From Frankiaceae bacterium (GTDB lineage Bacteria > Actinomycetota > Actinomycetes > Mycobacteriales > SCTD01), in contig JAENVS010000015.1 of NCBI GenBank assembly GCA_016650445.1, forward strand, positions 1-47,407: a stretch of 47,407 nucleotides of DNA, written 5' to 3'. Numbering within the stretch: the first letter of the stretch is position 1; each line of letters starts with the position of its first letter. The notes under the pieces were generated by a model that saw nothing but the letters and a program-made list of their open reading frames with translations, searched no databases and was not told the origin of the DNA. The position numbers were made by a program, and so were the translations under genes. Below are positions 1 through 10,304 of this stretch, one piece after another.

Positions 1-676
1 CGCTGACCTGCGCGAGGCCGAGGTAGAGCAGGCCCTTGGCGACGTGGCGGGGTGCCCGCGCGCCCTCGGCGCGGTCCACGGCGACCGACGCCACGGCGGC
101 TGCCTGGGCGGCCTGCCCCTCCAGCAGCGCGATGTCCGCCTGCACCCACCCGAGCCGGACGCGCTGACGCCACCACTCGTCGGCCCGCTCGGGGATCAGC
201 CGCTCGGCGGACGTGGCACGCTCGATCGCCTCGTCGAGGTCCTCCAGCCCGACGGCGTCGGCGGCCAACCCGAGATGGGCGTCGAAGGCGGCCTCACCCG
301 TGCCGTCGGTCAGGTCCAGCGCCGCCTGGTCGGCGTCGCGGGCGACGGCATGCCGGCCGAGCTGGCGGTGCACGCTCGCGATCGTGGCGCTGGACAGCGC
401 CGCGAACAGCCGGTGCTCCGGCGGTGCGCCGGGAGCCCGGCCCGACTCCACCAGCGGCGAGAGCACGGTCAGGGCAGCGCCGTACCGCCCACCGGCGCCC
501 AGGGCCACGCCCAGCAACCAGGCGGCCGCGGCCATCTCGGCCGGTCTGTCCTGCGACTGCGCGAGCACGACCGCCTGCTCGAGGACCCCGACCGCCGCGG
601 CGGGCTTGCCGTGGAACGCGGCGTGCTCGCCGCTTGCGAGCAGGCTCGCGAGGTCCTCAGATCCCGGTGCGGTCAC
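1..676 (-). CDS. Ala-rich helical-repeat (TPR-like) protein, 3' end cut off
   Basis: An open minus-strand frame begins at a GTG at 676 (an in-frame GTG at 685 is an alternative) and runs off the window edge, so about 225 residues are visible and the C-terminus is missing. The protein is soluble-looking, very rich in Ala, Leu and Glu, and predicted to be almost wholly helical, with repeating patterns such as AAAWLLGVALGAGGRYGAAL and QADIALLEGQAAQAAAVASV that resemble degenerate tetratricopeptide helices. No catalytic motif or membrane segment is seen. No strong Shine-Dalgarno sequence precedes the start. It is divergent from the lipoprotein at 873. Function unknown; TPR membership is inferred from pattern only. 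Confidence 0.6.
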   Translation of the reverse strand, partial: MTAPGSEDLASLLASGEHAAFHGKPAAAVGVLEQAVVLAQSQDRPAEMAAAAWLLGVALGAGGRYGAALTVLSPLVESGRAPGAPPEHRLFAALSSATIASVHRQLGRHAVARDADQAALDLTDGTGEAAFDAHLGLAADAVGLEDLDEAIERATSAERLIPERADEWWRQRVRLGWVQADIALLEGQAAQAAAVASVAVDRAEGARAPRHVAKGLLYLGLAQVS

Positions 677-872
677 GCCGCGCACCGTACCGGCCGTCGA
701 CGGCGCTGTACGGCAGGCTCAGATACCTGGGTATGCCCTCTCCGAACGGGGCGAAGCGGACACCGGTCACGTATCCTGGGTCCGCGATCGTCGTTGGACC
801 AGGTGAAGATCACGCCGATCCGCCGAGGCTGCCCACTTCTACCCAGCCGCCGACCAGCAGGAGTACGCCGCA
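677..872. other. Divergent intergenic region, no clear promoter
   Basis: This 196-bp gap lies between two divergent genes and must hold both start regions. I see an AGGAG ribosome-binding site at 859-863 for the plus-strand gene. Weak -10-like hexamers (TATCCT at 772-777 on the plus strand) lack a convincing -35. Nothing else stands out. Confidence 0.4.
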
Positions 873-2099
873 GTGCCTTCCCCCCATGTCCGCCGCACGC
901 GCCCTGTCCTCGCGCTGCTCGCTGCCACCCTCCTGGGCGCGCTCGCGGGCTGCGGCGGGGGCGACGGGAAGAGCTCCTCGCCCGCGCTGCACACCGCAGT
1001 GTCGGACCCGGCGCAGCCCACCGACGGGGCGACCGCCGCACAGCCGCTGAACCGGCCCGGAATTCCCGTCACCGTCGCGCCGCTGTCGACGCGGCTGCGC
1101 CCCGACGTCCTGGTCACCGGCACCCGCACCTTCTCGCCCGGCGCCGTTCGTCGGCTGACCGCCTTGTCCCCCGCCCATGGCGTGGTGGTGTTCCGCGCCG
1201 GCCGGGTGAAGGTGGCCGGCCACGTCGTGCGCACGATCGCCGTCGACCCCTCGACGTTCCGCCGCTTCACGTCTGAGGGCACGGCCGAGACCACGCCGGT
1301 CTGGCTCGCGGTCGCACGCGGCGAAGCGGTCGCCTCACACAGCCTGGCCACGGGCCTGAAGCTCGGACTCGGTGGCAACGCGACGGTCGCGCGACTGCAC
1401 GGCGGCAAGGCGACCACGCTGCGGGTCGGTGCCTTCGCGACCACCGCCATCCCGGGCACCGACCTGATCGTCGACGACGAGCTCGGGCGCGCCTTGGGTC
1501 TGCCTGCGGCGACCGGCATGCTGCTGACCGCCGGCAAGGACGTCGACCCGGTGGCGCTCGCCGGCAAGGTCCGCGCGATCACCGGTGACGGCGGCAGCGT
1601 CGACCTGCTGACCCCGCCCGCGGCGAACCCCGTGGCGTTCCTCACCGGCAGCCGGGCCGCGAAGGCCTTCGGCGCCTTCTCCTACCGCTACTTCCCCGAC
1701 GGCACGATCCAGCCCGACAGCCGCTGGGTCGGCGAGAACATCGTCACGGCGACCGTCCCGATCCTGGGCCGGGTCACCTGCCACCGGCTGCTGGTTCCGC
1801 AGCTCCGGGGCGCCCTGGCCGACGTACAGGCTGCCGGTCTTGCCTCGTCGTTGCACAGCTACGACGGCTGCTACGTCCCGCGGTTCATCGAGAGCAACCC
1901 CGAGCACGCGATCTCGCTGCACACCTGGGGCATCGCGATTGACCTGGATGCCTCGACGAACTACCGCGGGATCGAGGGGACGATGGACCCGAAGATCGTC
2001 GACATCTTCAAGCGGTGGGGCTTCCGCTGGGGTGGCGACTGGGAGTACACCGACCCGATGCACTTCGAGCTCGGCGCGCTGCTCAGCTCACCGCGCTAG
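873..2099 (+). CDS. VanY/M15-type D-Ala-D-Ala carboxypeptidase-like lipoprotein
   Basis: 408 residues from a GTG start preceded by AGGAG nine bases upstream. A signal peptide ends in a lipobox (LAGC, lipidated Cys27), so the protein should be anchored outside the membrane. Residues from about 290 carry the M15 zinc-peptidase core: SLHTWGIAIDLD supplies the first zinc His and Asp, and DPMHFE supplies the last His. Such enzymes trim D-Ala or cut peptidoglycan peptides. Residues about 50-250 form a separate beta-rich module (VDPSTFRRF, a region starting ARGEAVASHSLA, then IVDDELGRALGL) that reminds me of MacB/FtsX periplasmic core domains; this is inference. It is the first of only two plus-strand genes here and overlaps the next gene tail to tail by 12 bp. 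Confidence 0.85.
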   Translation: MPSPHVRRTRPVLALLAATLLGALAGCGGGDGKSSSPALHTAVSDPAQPTDGATAAQPLNRPGIPVTVAPLSTRLRPDVLVTGTRTFSPGAVRRLTALSPAHGVVVFRAGRVKVAGHVVRTIAVDPSTFRRFTSEGTAETTPVWLAVARGEAVASHSLATGLKLGLGGNATVARLHGGKATTLRVGAFATTAIPGTDLIVDDELGRALGLPAATGMLLTAGKDVDPVALAGKVRAITGDGGSVDLLTPPAANPVAFLTGSRAAKAFGAFSYRYFPDGTIQPDSRWVGENIVTATVPILGRVTCHRLLVPQLRGALADVQAAGLASSLHSYDGCYVPRFIESNPEHAISLHTWGIAIDLDASTNYRGIEGTMDPKIVDIFKRWGFRWGGDWEYTDPMHFELGALLSSPR

Positions 2100-3638
2100 C
2101 CGACCCCGCAACCACGGCAGGCCGACCCGCGCATCACGCAGCACCGTGTGCGCGGCGTTGCGGCCGCACATGCCGTGCACACCGCCACCGGGATGCGAGG
2201 CGGCCCCGCACATGTACAGCCCGCCGACCGGGAGCGCGTACGACGACCAGCCCGCAACTGGTCGGAAGACCAGCATCTGGTCGATCGTGGCCGAGCCACC
2301 GCCGACGTCACCACCGACCAGGTTGGGGTCGATCGCCTGCAGGTCCAGCGGGGTGGTCACCGTCATGTCGACGATGTTGTCCCGGACGCCCGGCGCGTGC
2401 TCCTCGATGCGCGACAGCAGGCGGTCGGCGAAGCGCTTCTCCCAGCCCCGCTTGGCGTTCTTGGGCGTCGCGGGGCAGTGGCACTCGAGCCACAAGGCCG
2501 CTGCACCCGGCGGAACCCGCGTCGGATCCGCGCGGTCCTGCTGGCCCAGGATGATCTGCGGCAGGTCCGGGACCAGCCCTCGGCGTACCTGCGCCTGCGA
2601 CACCGCGATCTCGTCCATGTCGCCGATGACGTGCACGACCATCGCGTCGCGAAGCCGCTCGTCGGACCACGCGGCCGGCGCCGACAGGTCGACGTCGACG
2701 CGGAAGTAGCCGCTCGTGTAGCGGTGCCGACGCAGCTGCTCGAGCCAGGCGGCCGGGAGGTTGTCCTCGCCCACGAGGTCGCGAGCAAGGATGGTCGGGG
2801 CGACGTCGGCGACCACCGCCCGGCGCGCCTGCACCTCGCTGCCGTCTGCACAGGTGACGCCGACTGCGCGACCGCCGCGGATGACGACGCCGGTCACGTC
2901 GACGCCGGTGCGCACCACGACGCCGGCCTCCTCGGCCGCTTCGACAAACCCTGCCGCGAGGGCCCGCGCCCCGCCGACCGGCACCGGCATGCCGTGCACC
3001 TGCGCGGCCATCGCCAGCAGCATCGACGCGGGCGTCGAGCCGGCGCTGTCGACACCCACGTCGGCATGCGTGCCGTTGGAGGCGAACAGCATCCGCGCCG
3101 CGTCACCGGCGTACCGCTGGCGGACCCAGTCCTCGACAGGTTCGAGCAGCGTGCGGACGGTCGCGAGGAGCTCCCGCGGAGTCGTGCGCGCGGCAACCCG
3201 TGCCATCGGCAGGGGCGCACCGATCGGGCCCATCATCGCGTCGAACAGCGGTACGCCGAGGCGCTCCCACCACGCGACGGTGTCGAGCCAGGCCGCGGCA
3301 TCGGGTCCGAGACCGGCGGCGGTCGCCTCCGGCGTACGGCGCATGACGGCAGCCGGCACGGACCGGTCCCAGACCGCGGCCACCGGGACCTCGCTGTGTG
3401 CCCACGAGACCCGGCGGTCCAGACCGAGCTGCGCGAGGACCGGCAGGGTGTGCAGGACGCCGTAGAAGGCCGAGCCCCAGTCGTGCACGTAGCCGCGGTC
3501 GGTCGTCACGCTCCCGACGGCGCCGCCTGCGACAGGTCGGCGCTCGAGCAGCTCGACGCTCCAGCCGGCTCGGGCCAGCAGGGTCGCGGCGGTCAGCCCG
3601 TTGGGCCCGGCCCCGATCACCACCGCGTCCACGGTCAC
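2088..3638 (-). CDS. CrtI/phytoene desaturase-like FAD-dependent oxidoreductase
   Basis: 516 residues from a GTG start. The N-terminus has a dinucleotide-binding Rossmann motif (VVIGAGPNGLTAA, residues 6-18) followed by LLERRPVAGGAVGS, typical of the amine-oxidase/CrtI superfamily. The C-terminus carries GAASHPGGGVHGMCGRNAA, the conserved FAD-contacting end of phytoene desaturase-like and PYROXD2-like proteins. The length fits. No carotenoid genes are adjacent, so a carotenoid role is not supported; the bacterial members of this branch are mostly uncharacterised. Its last 12 bp overlap the end of the convergent lipoprotein gene. The 3' neighbour upstream of it in transcription is the AbiEi/DUF559 gene, separated by a palindromic repeat. 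Confidence 0.88.
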   Translation of the reverse strand: MTVDAVVIGAGPNGLTAATLLARAGWSVELLERRPVAGGAVGSVTTDRGYVHDWGSAFYGVLHTLPVLAQLGLDRRVSWAHSEVPVAAVWDRSVPAAVMRRTPEATAAGLGPDAAAWLDTVAWWERLGVPLFDAMMGPIGAPLPMARVAARTTPRELLATVRTLLEPVEDWVRQRYAGDAARMLFASNGTHADVGVDSAGSTPASMLLAMAAQVHGMPVPVGGARALAAGFVEAAEEAGVVVRTGVDVTGVVIRGGRAVGVTCADGSEVQARRAVVADVAPTILARDLVGEDNLPAAWLEQLRRHRYTSGYFRVDVDLSAPAAWSDERLRDAMVVHVIGDMDEIAVSQAQVRRGLVPDLPQIILGQQDRADPTRVPPGAAALWLECHCPATPKNAKRGWEKRFADRLLSRIEEHAPGVRDNIVDMTVTTPLDLQAIDPNLVGGDVGGGSATIDQMLVFRPVAGWSSYALPVGGLYMCGAASHPGGGVHGMCGRNAAHTVLRDARVGLPWLRGRLAR

Positions 3639-3661
3639 GCCCCGGAGGCTGCCACAGCGGC

Positions 3662-3722
3662 AGTCATACGTATCGCCTTCCGCGCTGCCACGCTCTCCTG
3701 CCCAGAAGTTGATCCGTAGGAC
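3662..3722. repeat. ~60-bp palindromic repeat, copy A (inverted orientation, degenerate)
   Basis: The arms are 3662-3681 and 3703-3722 (CAGAAGTTGATCCGTAGGAC), separated by about 21 bases. Read on the minus strand, the element begins with TACGGATCAACTTCTGGG, the same word that begins copy C at 4881, and ends GGAAGGCGATACGTATGAC, matching the end of copy C with a few changes. It sits just past the 3' end of the AbiEi/DUF559 gene, in opposite orientation to copies B and C. Confidence 0.75.
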
Positions 3723-3731
3723 GGGACTGCG

Positions 3732-4754
3732 TCAGCCGGTCGCGGCGAGCCGTCGGGTGACCGGCCGTGTCGGCGCCGCGAGCAGATACGCGGGCTCGCC
3801 CACCGCTCGCAACCCACGAGCGAAGGCCCGCTCGAGCCGGGCGGCGAGGTCGTCACCGGCTCCCGTGACGTCGCTCCAGTAGCCACGGACGACCTCGAGC
3901 CCCGTGTCGCGGATACGGTCCTCGCGCAGCTTCTCGAACCAGAGCGGGGTCGTTCGCGCATCGGCGCCCCCCGACTCGTCGTCGACGTACTTCTTCCTCC
4001 CGTCCATCTCCAGCACGGTGCGGTATGCCTCCCACACGAAGTCAACCTCTGCGAGGAAGCGACCCTCGTGGCTCCACACGCTCAGCTGCTGCCGCGGCGC
4101 CGGCAGCCCGCGGTCGATGCACCACAGCCGCGTCAACGACTCGATCGCCGACTCCGACCACTCGTCTGCGAGCTCCACGGCGTGCCGCGCCAGCACAATG
4201 CCGGGCCACCCGGCACAGAGCTCGAGCACCTCGAACAGCCGAGAACGCTCCAGGCCGCCCCGCAGCGCCGACTCCGCAGTCACCAGCCCGCCACGAAGGC
4301 CGAACACGCGGGCGCAGTCGACGACCGTGCGCTCGGCAGTGGCAACCCGCCTGCCCGGCATCCGATGCAGATCGGGCATCGGTGCGACGTACAAGCCATG
4401 CGCGGTCATGAGGCCGGCCCCGTCGGGTCGATGCCGAGTCAGAGTCGGCTCGGTCGGCCAGCCGTCAAGGACGGCGACGTCGTGCCAGGCCGCCGCTGTC
4501 GCATGGCTCAGCACCGTGTCGCCCTCGATCACCAGCAGCCTGGCCGCGGCCGAGAGCAGGTACATGGACCGGTTCCGGCCGGCCAGCTTCGGGTCGAACT
4601 CGCGGTTGGTGTAGATCCCGTGTCGCACCCGCGTCCAGGCGCCCGCGTCGAGAAGCGCCTGGATCTGCGCGTGCCGGTAGCCGACGGCAAGAGCCTGCCG
4701 GCGGCGGAACACGCCACCTTGCTCCTGCTCGAGTCGGGCCAGCTCGGGGTCCAC
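3732..4754 (-). CDS. AbiEi-type HTH / DUF559 endonuclease-like protein
   Basis: About 340 residues from a GTG at 4754; the frame stays open further upstream through the palindromes, but that part reads as low-complexity sequence. The N-terminal ~60 residues (GGVFRRRQALAVGYRHAQIQ, then RVRHGIYT) match the AbiEi antitoxin winged-helix domain. The C-terminal ~110 residues match DUF559, a VSR-like PD-(D/E)XK fold: Glu in SESAIESLTR, Asp in AEVDFVW, then VLEMDGRKKY with the E-x-D-G-x-x-K pattern. No AbiEii nucleotidyltransferase toxin is next to it, so it is a solitary member. Such proteins are numerous in actinobacteria and mostly uncharacterised. Palindromic repeats flank both ends. No good ribosome-binding site is seen, so the start is uncertain. 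Confidence 0.8.
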   Translation of the reverse strand: MDPELARLEQEQGGVFRRRQALAVGYRHAQIQALLDAGAWTRVRHGIYTNREFDPKLAGRNRSMYLLSAAARLLVIEGDTVLSHATAAAWHDVAVLDGWPTEPTLTRHRPDGAGLMTAHGLYVAPMPDLHRMPGRRVATAERTVVDCARVFGLRGGLVTAESALRGGLERSRLFEVLELCAGWPGIVLARHAVELADEWSESAIESLTRLWCIDRGLPAPRQQLSVWSHEGRFLAEVDFVWEAYRTVLEMDGRKKYVDDESGGADARTTPLWFEKLREDRIRDTGLEVVRGYWSDVTGAGDDLAARLERAFARGLRAVGEPAYLLAAPTRPVTRRLAATG

Positions 4755-4806
4755 GCGAGGGAGGGTGCACCAACGCCAGGTCCAGCGCTCGGCGTCGTCC
4801 ACAGCC

Positions 4807-4866
4807 GTCGTACGGATCAACGTCTGCGGACCCGAGCCTGGAGCACCAGAAGATGATCCGTACGAC
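4807..4866. repeat. ~60-bp palindromic repeat, copy B
   Basis: Arms GTCGTACGGATCAACGTCTG (4807-4826) and CAGAAGATGATCCGTACGAC (4847-4866) are complementary at 18 of 20 positions around a 20-base centre. The centre GGACCCGAGCCTGGA is shared with copy C, so the whole unit, not only the arms, is repeated. It ends 52 bases upstream of the likely GTG of the AbiEi/DUF559 gene. Confidence 0.85.
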
Positions 4867-4880
4867 GGACTCCGGGAGGT

Positions 4881-4941
4881 CTCGTACGGATCAACTTCTG
4901 GGGGACCCGAGCCTGGACCACCGGAAGGTGATCCGTACGAC
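4881..4941. repeat. ~60-bp palindromic repeat, copy C
   Basis: Arms CTCGTACGGATCAACTTCTG (4881-4900) and CGGAAGGTGATCCGTACGAC (4922-4941) pair at 17 of 20 positions. It is a direct repeat of copy B, 14 bases away, with the same central word. It lies between the groEL terminator hairpin and copy B. Confidence 0.85.
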
Positions 4942-4963
4942 GGACCGGACCGCAACATGCGGC

Positions 4964-4997
4964 GGGCCCAGCAACCGCCGAAGCGACTGCCGGGCCC
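4964..4997 (-). terminator. Terminator hairpin after groEL
   Basis: GGGCCCGGCA and TGCTGGGCCC on the minus strand pair with one mismatch around a 14-base loop, starting 21 bases past the groEL stop. There is no U tract, which is usual for high-GC actinobacteria. Confidence 0.65.
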
Positions 4998-5017
4998 GTC
5001 GGTACGTGCAGGTGGGG

Positions 5018-6655
<1,638 letters not shown>

Positions 6656-6666
6656 TCAGAAAGGGC

Positions 6667-6702
6667 GACTGCCCCGGCCCCGAAAGGGGTTCCGGGGCAG
6701 TC
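6667..6702 (-). other. Strong hairpin between groES and groEL
   Basis: GACTGCCCCGG and CCGGGGCAGTC pair over 11 bp, followed by an inner CCCC/GGGG stem closed by a four-base loop, with a two-base bulge. It lies in the groES-groEL gap, 20 bases before the groEL start. It could be a processing or stability element or a leaky terminator that adjusts the GroES:GroEL ratio (inference). Confidence 0.75.
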
Positions 6703-6741
6703 GGGGAAAGCAGGAAGAGCTAGTAGCGCTGACTGAGGGAC

Positions 6742-7053
6742 TTAGCCCTCGATGACGGCGAGGACGTCGCGGGCGGAGAGCACGAGGTACTCCTCGCCGT
6801 TGTACTTGACCTCGGTGCCGCCGTACTTGCTGTAGAGCACCTTGTCGCCGACCTTGACGTCGAGCGGCACACGGGCGCCGTCCTCGAACCGGCCGGGGCC
6901 GACGGCCAGGACGGTGCCCTCCTGGGGCTTCTCCTTGGCCGTGTCGGGGATCACGAGGCCGGAGGCCGTCGTCGTCTCGGCCTCGCTGGCCTGGACGACG
7001 ATGCGGTCCTCGAGCGGCTTGATGGCGACCTTGGTAAGGGTGCCGGTGGTCAC
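6742..7053 (-). CDS. groES: 10-kDa co-chaperonin GroES
   Basis: 103 residues from GTG at 7053, with AGGAGG just upstream. GroES is the seven-subunit lid that caps the GroEL cavity. Recognisable parts are the start [11 protein letters not shown], the mobile loop [21 protein letters not shown], and [26 protein letters not shown]. The length is normal, with a short N-terminal MTTGTLT extension. It is the first gene of the heat-shock operon, 75 bp downstream of the CIRCE operator. Confidence 0.98.
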   Translation of the reverse strand: MTTGTLTKVAIKPLEDRIVVQASEAETTTASGLVIPDTAKEKPQEGTVLAVGPGRFEDGARVPLDVKVGDKVLYSKYGGTEVKYNGEEYLVLSARDVLAVIEG

Positions 7054-7128
7054 AGTGCCTCCTGGTAGAGCGTTCGGGGGCGGGACGGGCGCACCTGCCG
7101 TCGCGGGGGTCAGGTGCCTGTCCTGCTG

Positions 7129-7155
7129 CTAGCACTCTAGCCCTTCGAGTGCCAG
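7129..7155 (-). promoter_or_regulatory. CIRCE operator (HrcA site)
   Basis: On the plus strand the site reads CTAGCACTC, nine bases, GAGTGCCAG. The six-base cores GCACTC (7132-7137) and GAGTGC (7147-7152) are perfect, and the nine-base spacer matches the family consensus. HrcA binding here would repress groES-groEL until heat shock. Confidence 0.92.
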
Positions 7156-7164
7156 CCTTACAAG
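7132..7164 (-). promoter_or_regulatory. Probable groES promoter overlapping CIRCE
   Basis: On the minus strand TTGTAA (-35) is followed by an 18-base spacer and TAGAGT (-10). The -10 lies in one CIRCE half-site, so HrcA would block RNA polymerase directly. The hexamers are recognisable but not perfect. Confidence 0.5.
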
Positions 7165-7169
7165 TGAGG

Positions 7170-8096
7170 TCAGCCCTGCAGCACCAGAGCGACGTAGGCC
7201 GCGTACGACGTCACCAGGATCGCCCCGCCGAGCCGCCGCACTGCCCCGTCGCGCGCGAGCACCAGCAGGGCCAGCGGCAGGACGGCAGCCGCGATCGCGG
7301 GTCCCAGGACCGACCCCGTCGCCAGCGGGCTGACCAGCGCGGCGGTCCCCAGCGTCGCGGTCGCGTTGTACGCCGCACTGCCGACGATCCCGGCCACCGC
7401 GACCTCACCGACGTCGTGCCTCGCCGCGGCCAGCACCAGGGCGAACAGCTCCGCCGTGGTTGCGAGGGCCAGCAGCGTCAGACCGATCGCGGTGTCGCTC
7501 TGGTCCAGGCTGCGCACCACCCGGGTGGCACCCTCGACGGCGGCGGCCCCACCCGCCGTCATCACGCCCAGCCCGACCACCGTGAGCAGCAGCGCAAGTC
7601 CCGGCGAACGGTCCTTCTCGCCCTCCTCCTCCATCTCCGCCAGCTCGCCGATGACCGGAGGTTGCCGCTCGCGGCGCCAGATGACCCCCACCAGGACGAC
7701 GTAGGCGATGACGAGCAGACCGCCCTCGAGCCGCCCCACGTGGCCGCCGAGCACCGCGAGTGCGGCGAAGGCGCCCGCCACCGCCGACAGCACGGCGTAG
7801 ACGCGAACGCGATGGCCCACCGGCACCGGTCTGATGAGTGCCGCCAGGCCCAGCGTCGCCGTCAACATGGTGACGTTCGCGCCGATGGCGTCACCTGCGG
7901 CCAGGCCGGGGTGACCGGAGCCGGAGGCCAGCGCCGCGGTGAGCAGCTCCTCCGGCTCGGCACCCGCGAGCAGCAGCCCGACGGCCAGCACCGTAACCCC
8001 GAGGCGCCTCGACGCGGCGGCGGCGTTCTCGACGAAGAGCTCTGCGCCGGCGACGAGGAGCACCGTGGCCAGGAGCAGGAGCAGTACGCCGATCAC
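7170..8096 (-). CDS. Sodium/calcium exchanger (CaCA) family membrane protein
   Basis: 308 residues from GTG at 8096, with about ten hydrophobic segments split into two halves by a charged loop (ELAEMEEEGEKDRS, about residue 150). The two halves look like the inverted alpha-repeats of CaCA antiporters: the first has AGAEPEELLTAALASG and GDAIGANVTM, the second LALATTAELFALVLAAAR and GIVGSAAYNAT. Substrate cannot be told from sequence. It lies 16 bp downstream of tsaD in the same direction and ends just before CIRCE, so it is probably the last gene of the t6A run. Confidence 0.85.
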   Translation of the reverse strand: MIGVLLLLLATVLLVAGAELFVENAAAASRRLGVTVLAVGLLLAGAEPEELLTAALASGSGHPGLAAGDAIGANVTMLTATLGLAALIRPVPVGHRVRVYAVLSAVAGAFAALAVLGGHVGRLEGGLLVIAYVVLVGVIWRRERQPPVIGELAEMEEEGEKDRSPGLALLLTVVGLGVMTAGGAAAVEGATRVVRSLDQSDTAIGLTLLALATTAELFALVLAAARHDVGEVAVAGIVGSAAYNATATLGTAALVSPLATGSVLGPAIAAAVLPLALLVLARDGAVRRLGGAILVTSYAAYVALVLQG

Positions 8097-8112
8097 GCAG
8101 ACACCGGTGTTC

Positions 8113-9134
<1,022 letters not shown>

Positions 9135-9138
<4 letters not shown>

Positions 9139-9578
9139 GTCCGCATCATCACCAACGCGTCGGCATCGCTGGGCTGGTAGTAGCCACGGCGGACGGCGGA
9201 CCGGCGGAAGCCGAACCGCTCGTACAAGGCGATCGCGTTGGCGTTGTCTGCCCGAACCTCGAGCACGATGCGCCGCTGACCCCGCCGGGTCGCTTCGTCG
9301 AGCAGGGCTTGCAGCAGCAGCGCACCGAGCCCCTTGCCCTGCGTGCTCCTGGCGACCGCGATGGTCTGGACGAACGCCTCGTCCGGGTAGTCGCACAGGC
9401 CCGCGTATCCGAGCACGACGCCGTCATCGACCGCGACGAGGTAGTGCCTGGTGTCCAGCTGCCCCAGCTCCGACCAGTACGTGCGGGCGGTCCAGGTGTC
9501 GTCCTCGAACAGGTCATGCTCCAGCGGCAGCACCTCGTCGATGTGCCACCACCGCATCCGCTGCAGCTCTGCGCTCAT
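9135..9578 (-). CDS. rimI: Ribosomal-protein-alanine N-acetyltransferase RimI
   Basis: 147 residues, single GNAT domain. It begins [20 protein letters not shown] and carries the acetyl-CoA loop [12 protein letters not shown] (about residues 78-89) and ALYERFGF near the end, all usual for RimI. The known substrate in E. coli is the N-terminal Ala of S18; actinobacterial RimI acts more broadly. It overlaps tsaB and tsaD by four bases on each side, so the three genes are translationally coupled, the common actinobacterial arrangement. Confidence 0.93.
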
Positions 9579-10216
9579 GCCGTCACGCGCTTCGGCGGGC
9601 CGGGCTGCTCGGCGTCCGGCCGTCTGAGGTACATCGGCACGAGTGGTTCGGGGACGCTGCCCAGCAGGGCAACCGCGCGTTCGACGAGAGCCGGCGCGGA
9701 CGGGTACTTCGGCTCAGGACGTACGTCGAGCCCCACCAGCGCCTCGGCGTGCACCTGCGCGCCGAACCCGACGACCGGCACGCCACGCAGCTGCTCGATC
9801 ACATCGCCCGGCTTCGACACATGCGGTCCCGACACGCGGGTGCCGTCGGTGTCGTAGCGGGCCCAGTAGATCTCCCGGCGTCGCGCGTCCGTCATCGCGA
9901 CGCGCTCACCAGCGCCCAGCCCGTCGAGCGAGCAGATGCCGTACGCCGGGATGCACAGCGCGTCGCCGAGCGTCGCCGCCGTCACGATGCCCACCCGCAG
10001 GCCGGTGAACGGACCCGGGCCCAGACCGACCACGACGGCGCCCAGGTCTCGACGGTCGACGCCGGCGTCGCCGAGGACAGCGGCGATGCCCTGGGCGAGC
10101 AGCTCACCGTGCCGTCGGGCATCGACGACGACGCACTCGGCGACCGCCTGCCCGCCGCTGTCGACCAGGGCCACAGACACCGCCGGCGTCGAGGTGTCGA
10201 GGCCAAGAACGAGCAC
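9575..10216 (-). CDS. tsaB: tRNA threonylcarbamoyladenosine biosynthesis protein TsaB
   Basis: 213 residues from GTG at 10216. TsaB is the inactive ASKHA partner of TsaD in the t6A complex. The start MLVLGLDTSTPAVSVAL and the strongly conserved GLGPGPFTGLRVG (about residues 64-76) identify it. It is the first gene of the tsaB-rimI-tsaD-exchanger run. Its usual partner gene tsaE lies about 5 kb upstream in transcription, on the other side of the liv importer. Confidence 0.95.
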   Translation of the reverse strand: MLVLGLDTSTPAVSVALVDSGGQAVAECVVVDARRHGELLAQGIAAVLGDAGVDRRDLGAVVVGLGPGPFTGLRVGIVTAATLGDALCIPAYGICSLDGLGAGERVAMTDARRREIYWARYDTDGTRVSGPHVSKPGDVIEQLRGVPVVGFGAQVHAEALVGLDVRPEPKYPSAPALVERAVALLGSVPEPLVPMYLRRPDAEQPGPPKRVTA

Positions 10217-10257
10217 GGGTCGAGACTAGGTGGCAGCGGACCGTCAGCACACGGCGA

Positions 10258-10284
10258 CGGCCGCCTCCCTCAGGGAGACGGCCG
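10258..10284 (-). terminator. Terminator hairpin after the liv operon
   Basis: CGGCCG followed by a Cys-free pyrimidine stretch pairs with its complement over 12 bp (one wobble) around a three-base loop. It lies 20 bases past the livK stop and ahead of tsaB, so it should separate the two transcription units. Confidence 0.75.
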
Positions 10285-10304
10285 CCGTCGAGGTGGTGCA
10301 GGAG

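Noticed and set aside
3732..4754. A complete type IV toxin-antitoxin pair
   Set aside because: No AbiEii-type toxin gene lies on either side; the neighbours are groEL and an oxidoreductase.
4755..4958. AbiEi/DUF559 protein starting upstream at 4958
   Set aside because: That extension would translate the palindromic repeats into Ser/Gly/Pro repeats with no AbiEi homology; the GTG at 4754 precedes the recognisable domain.
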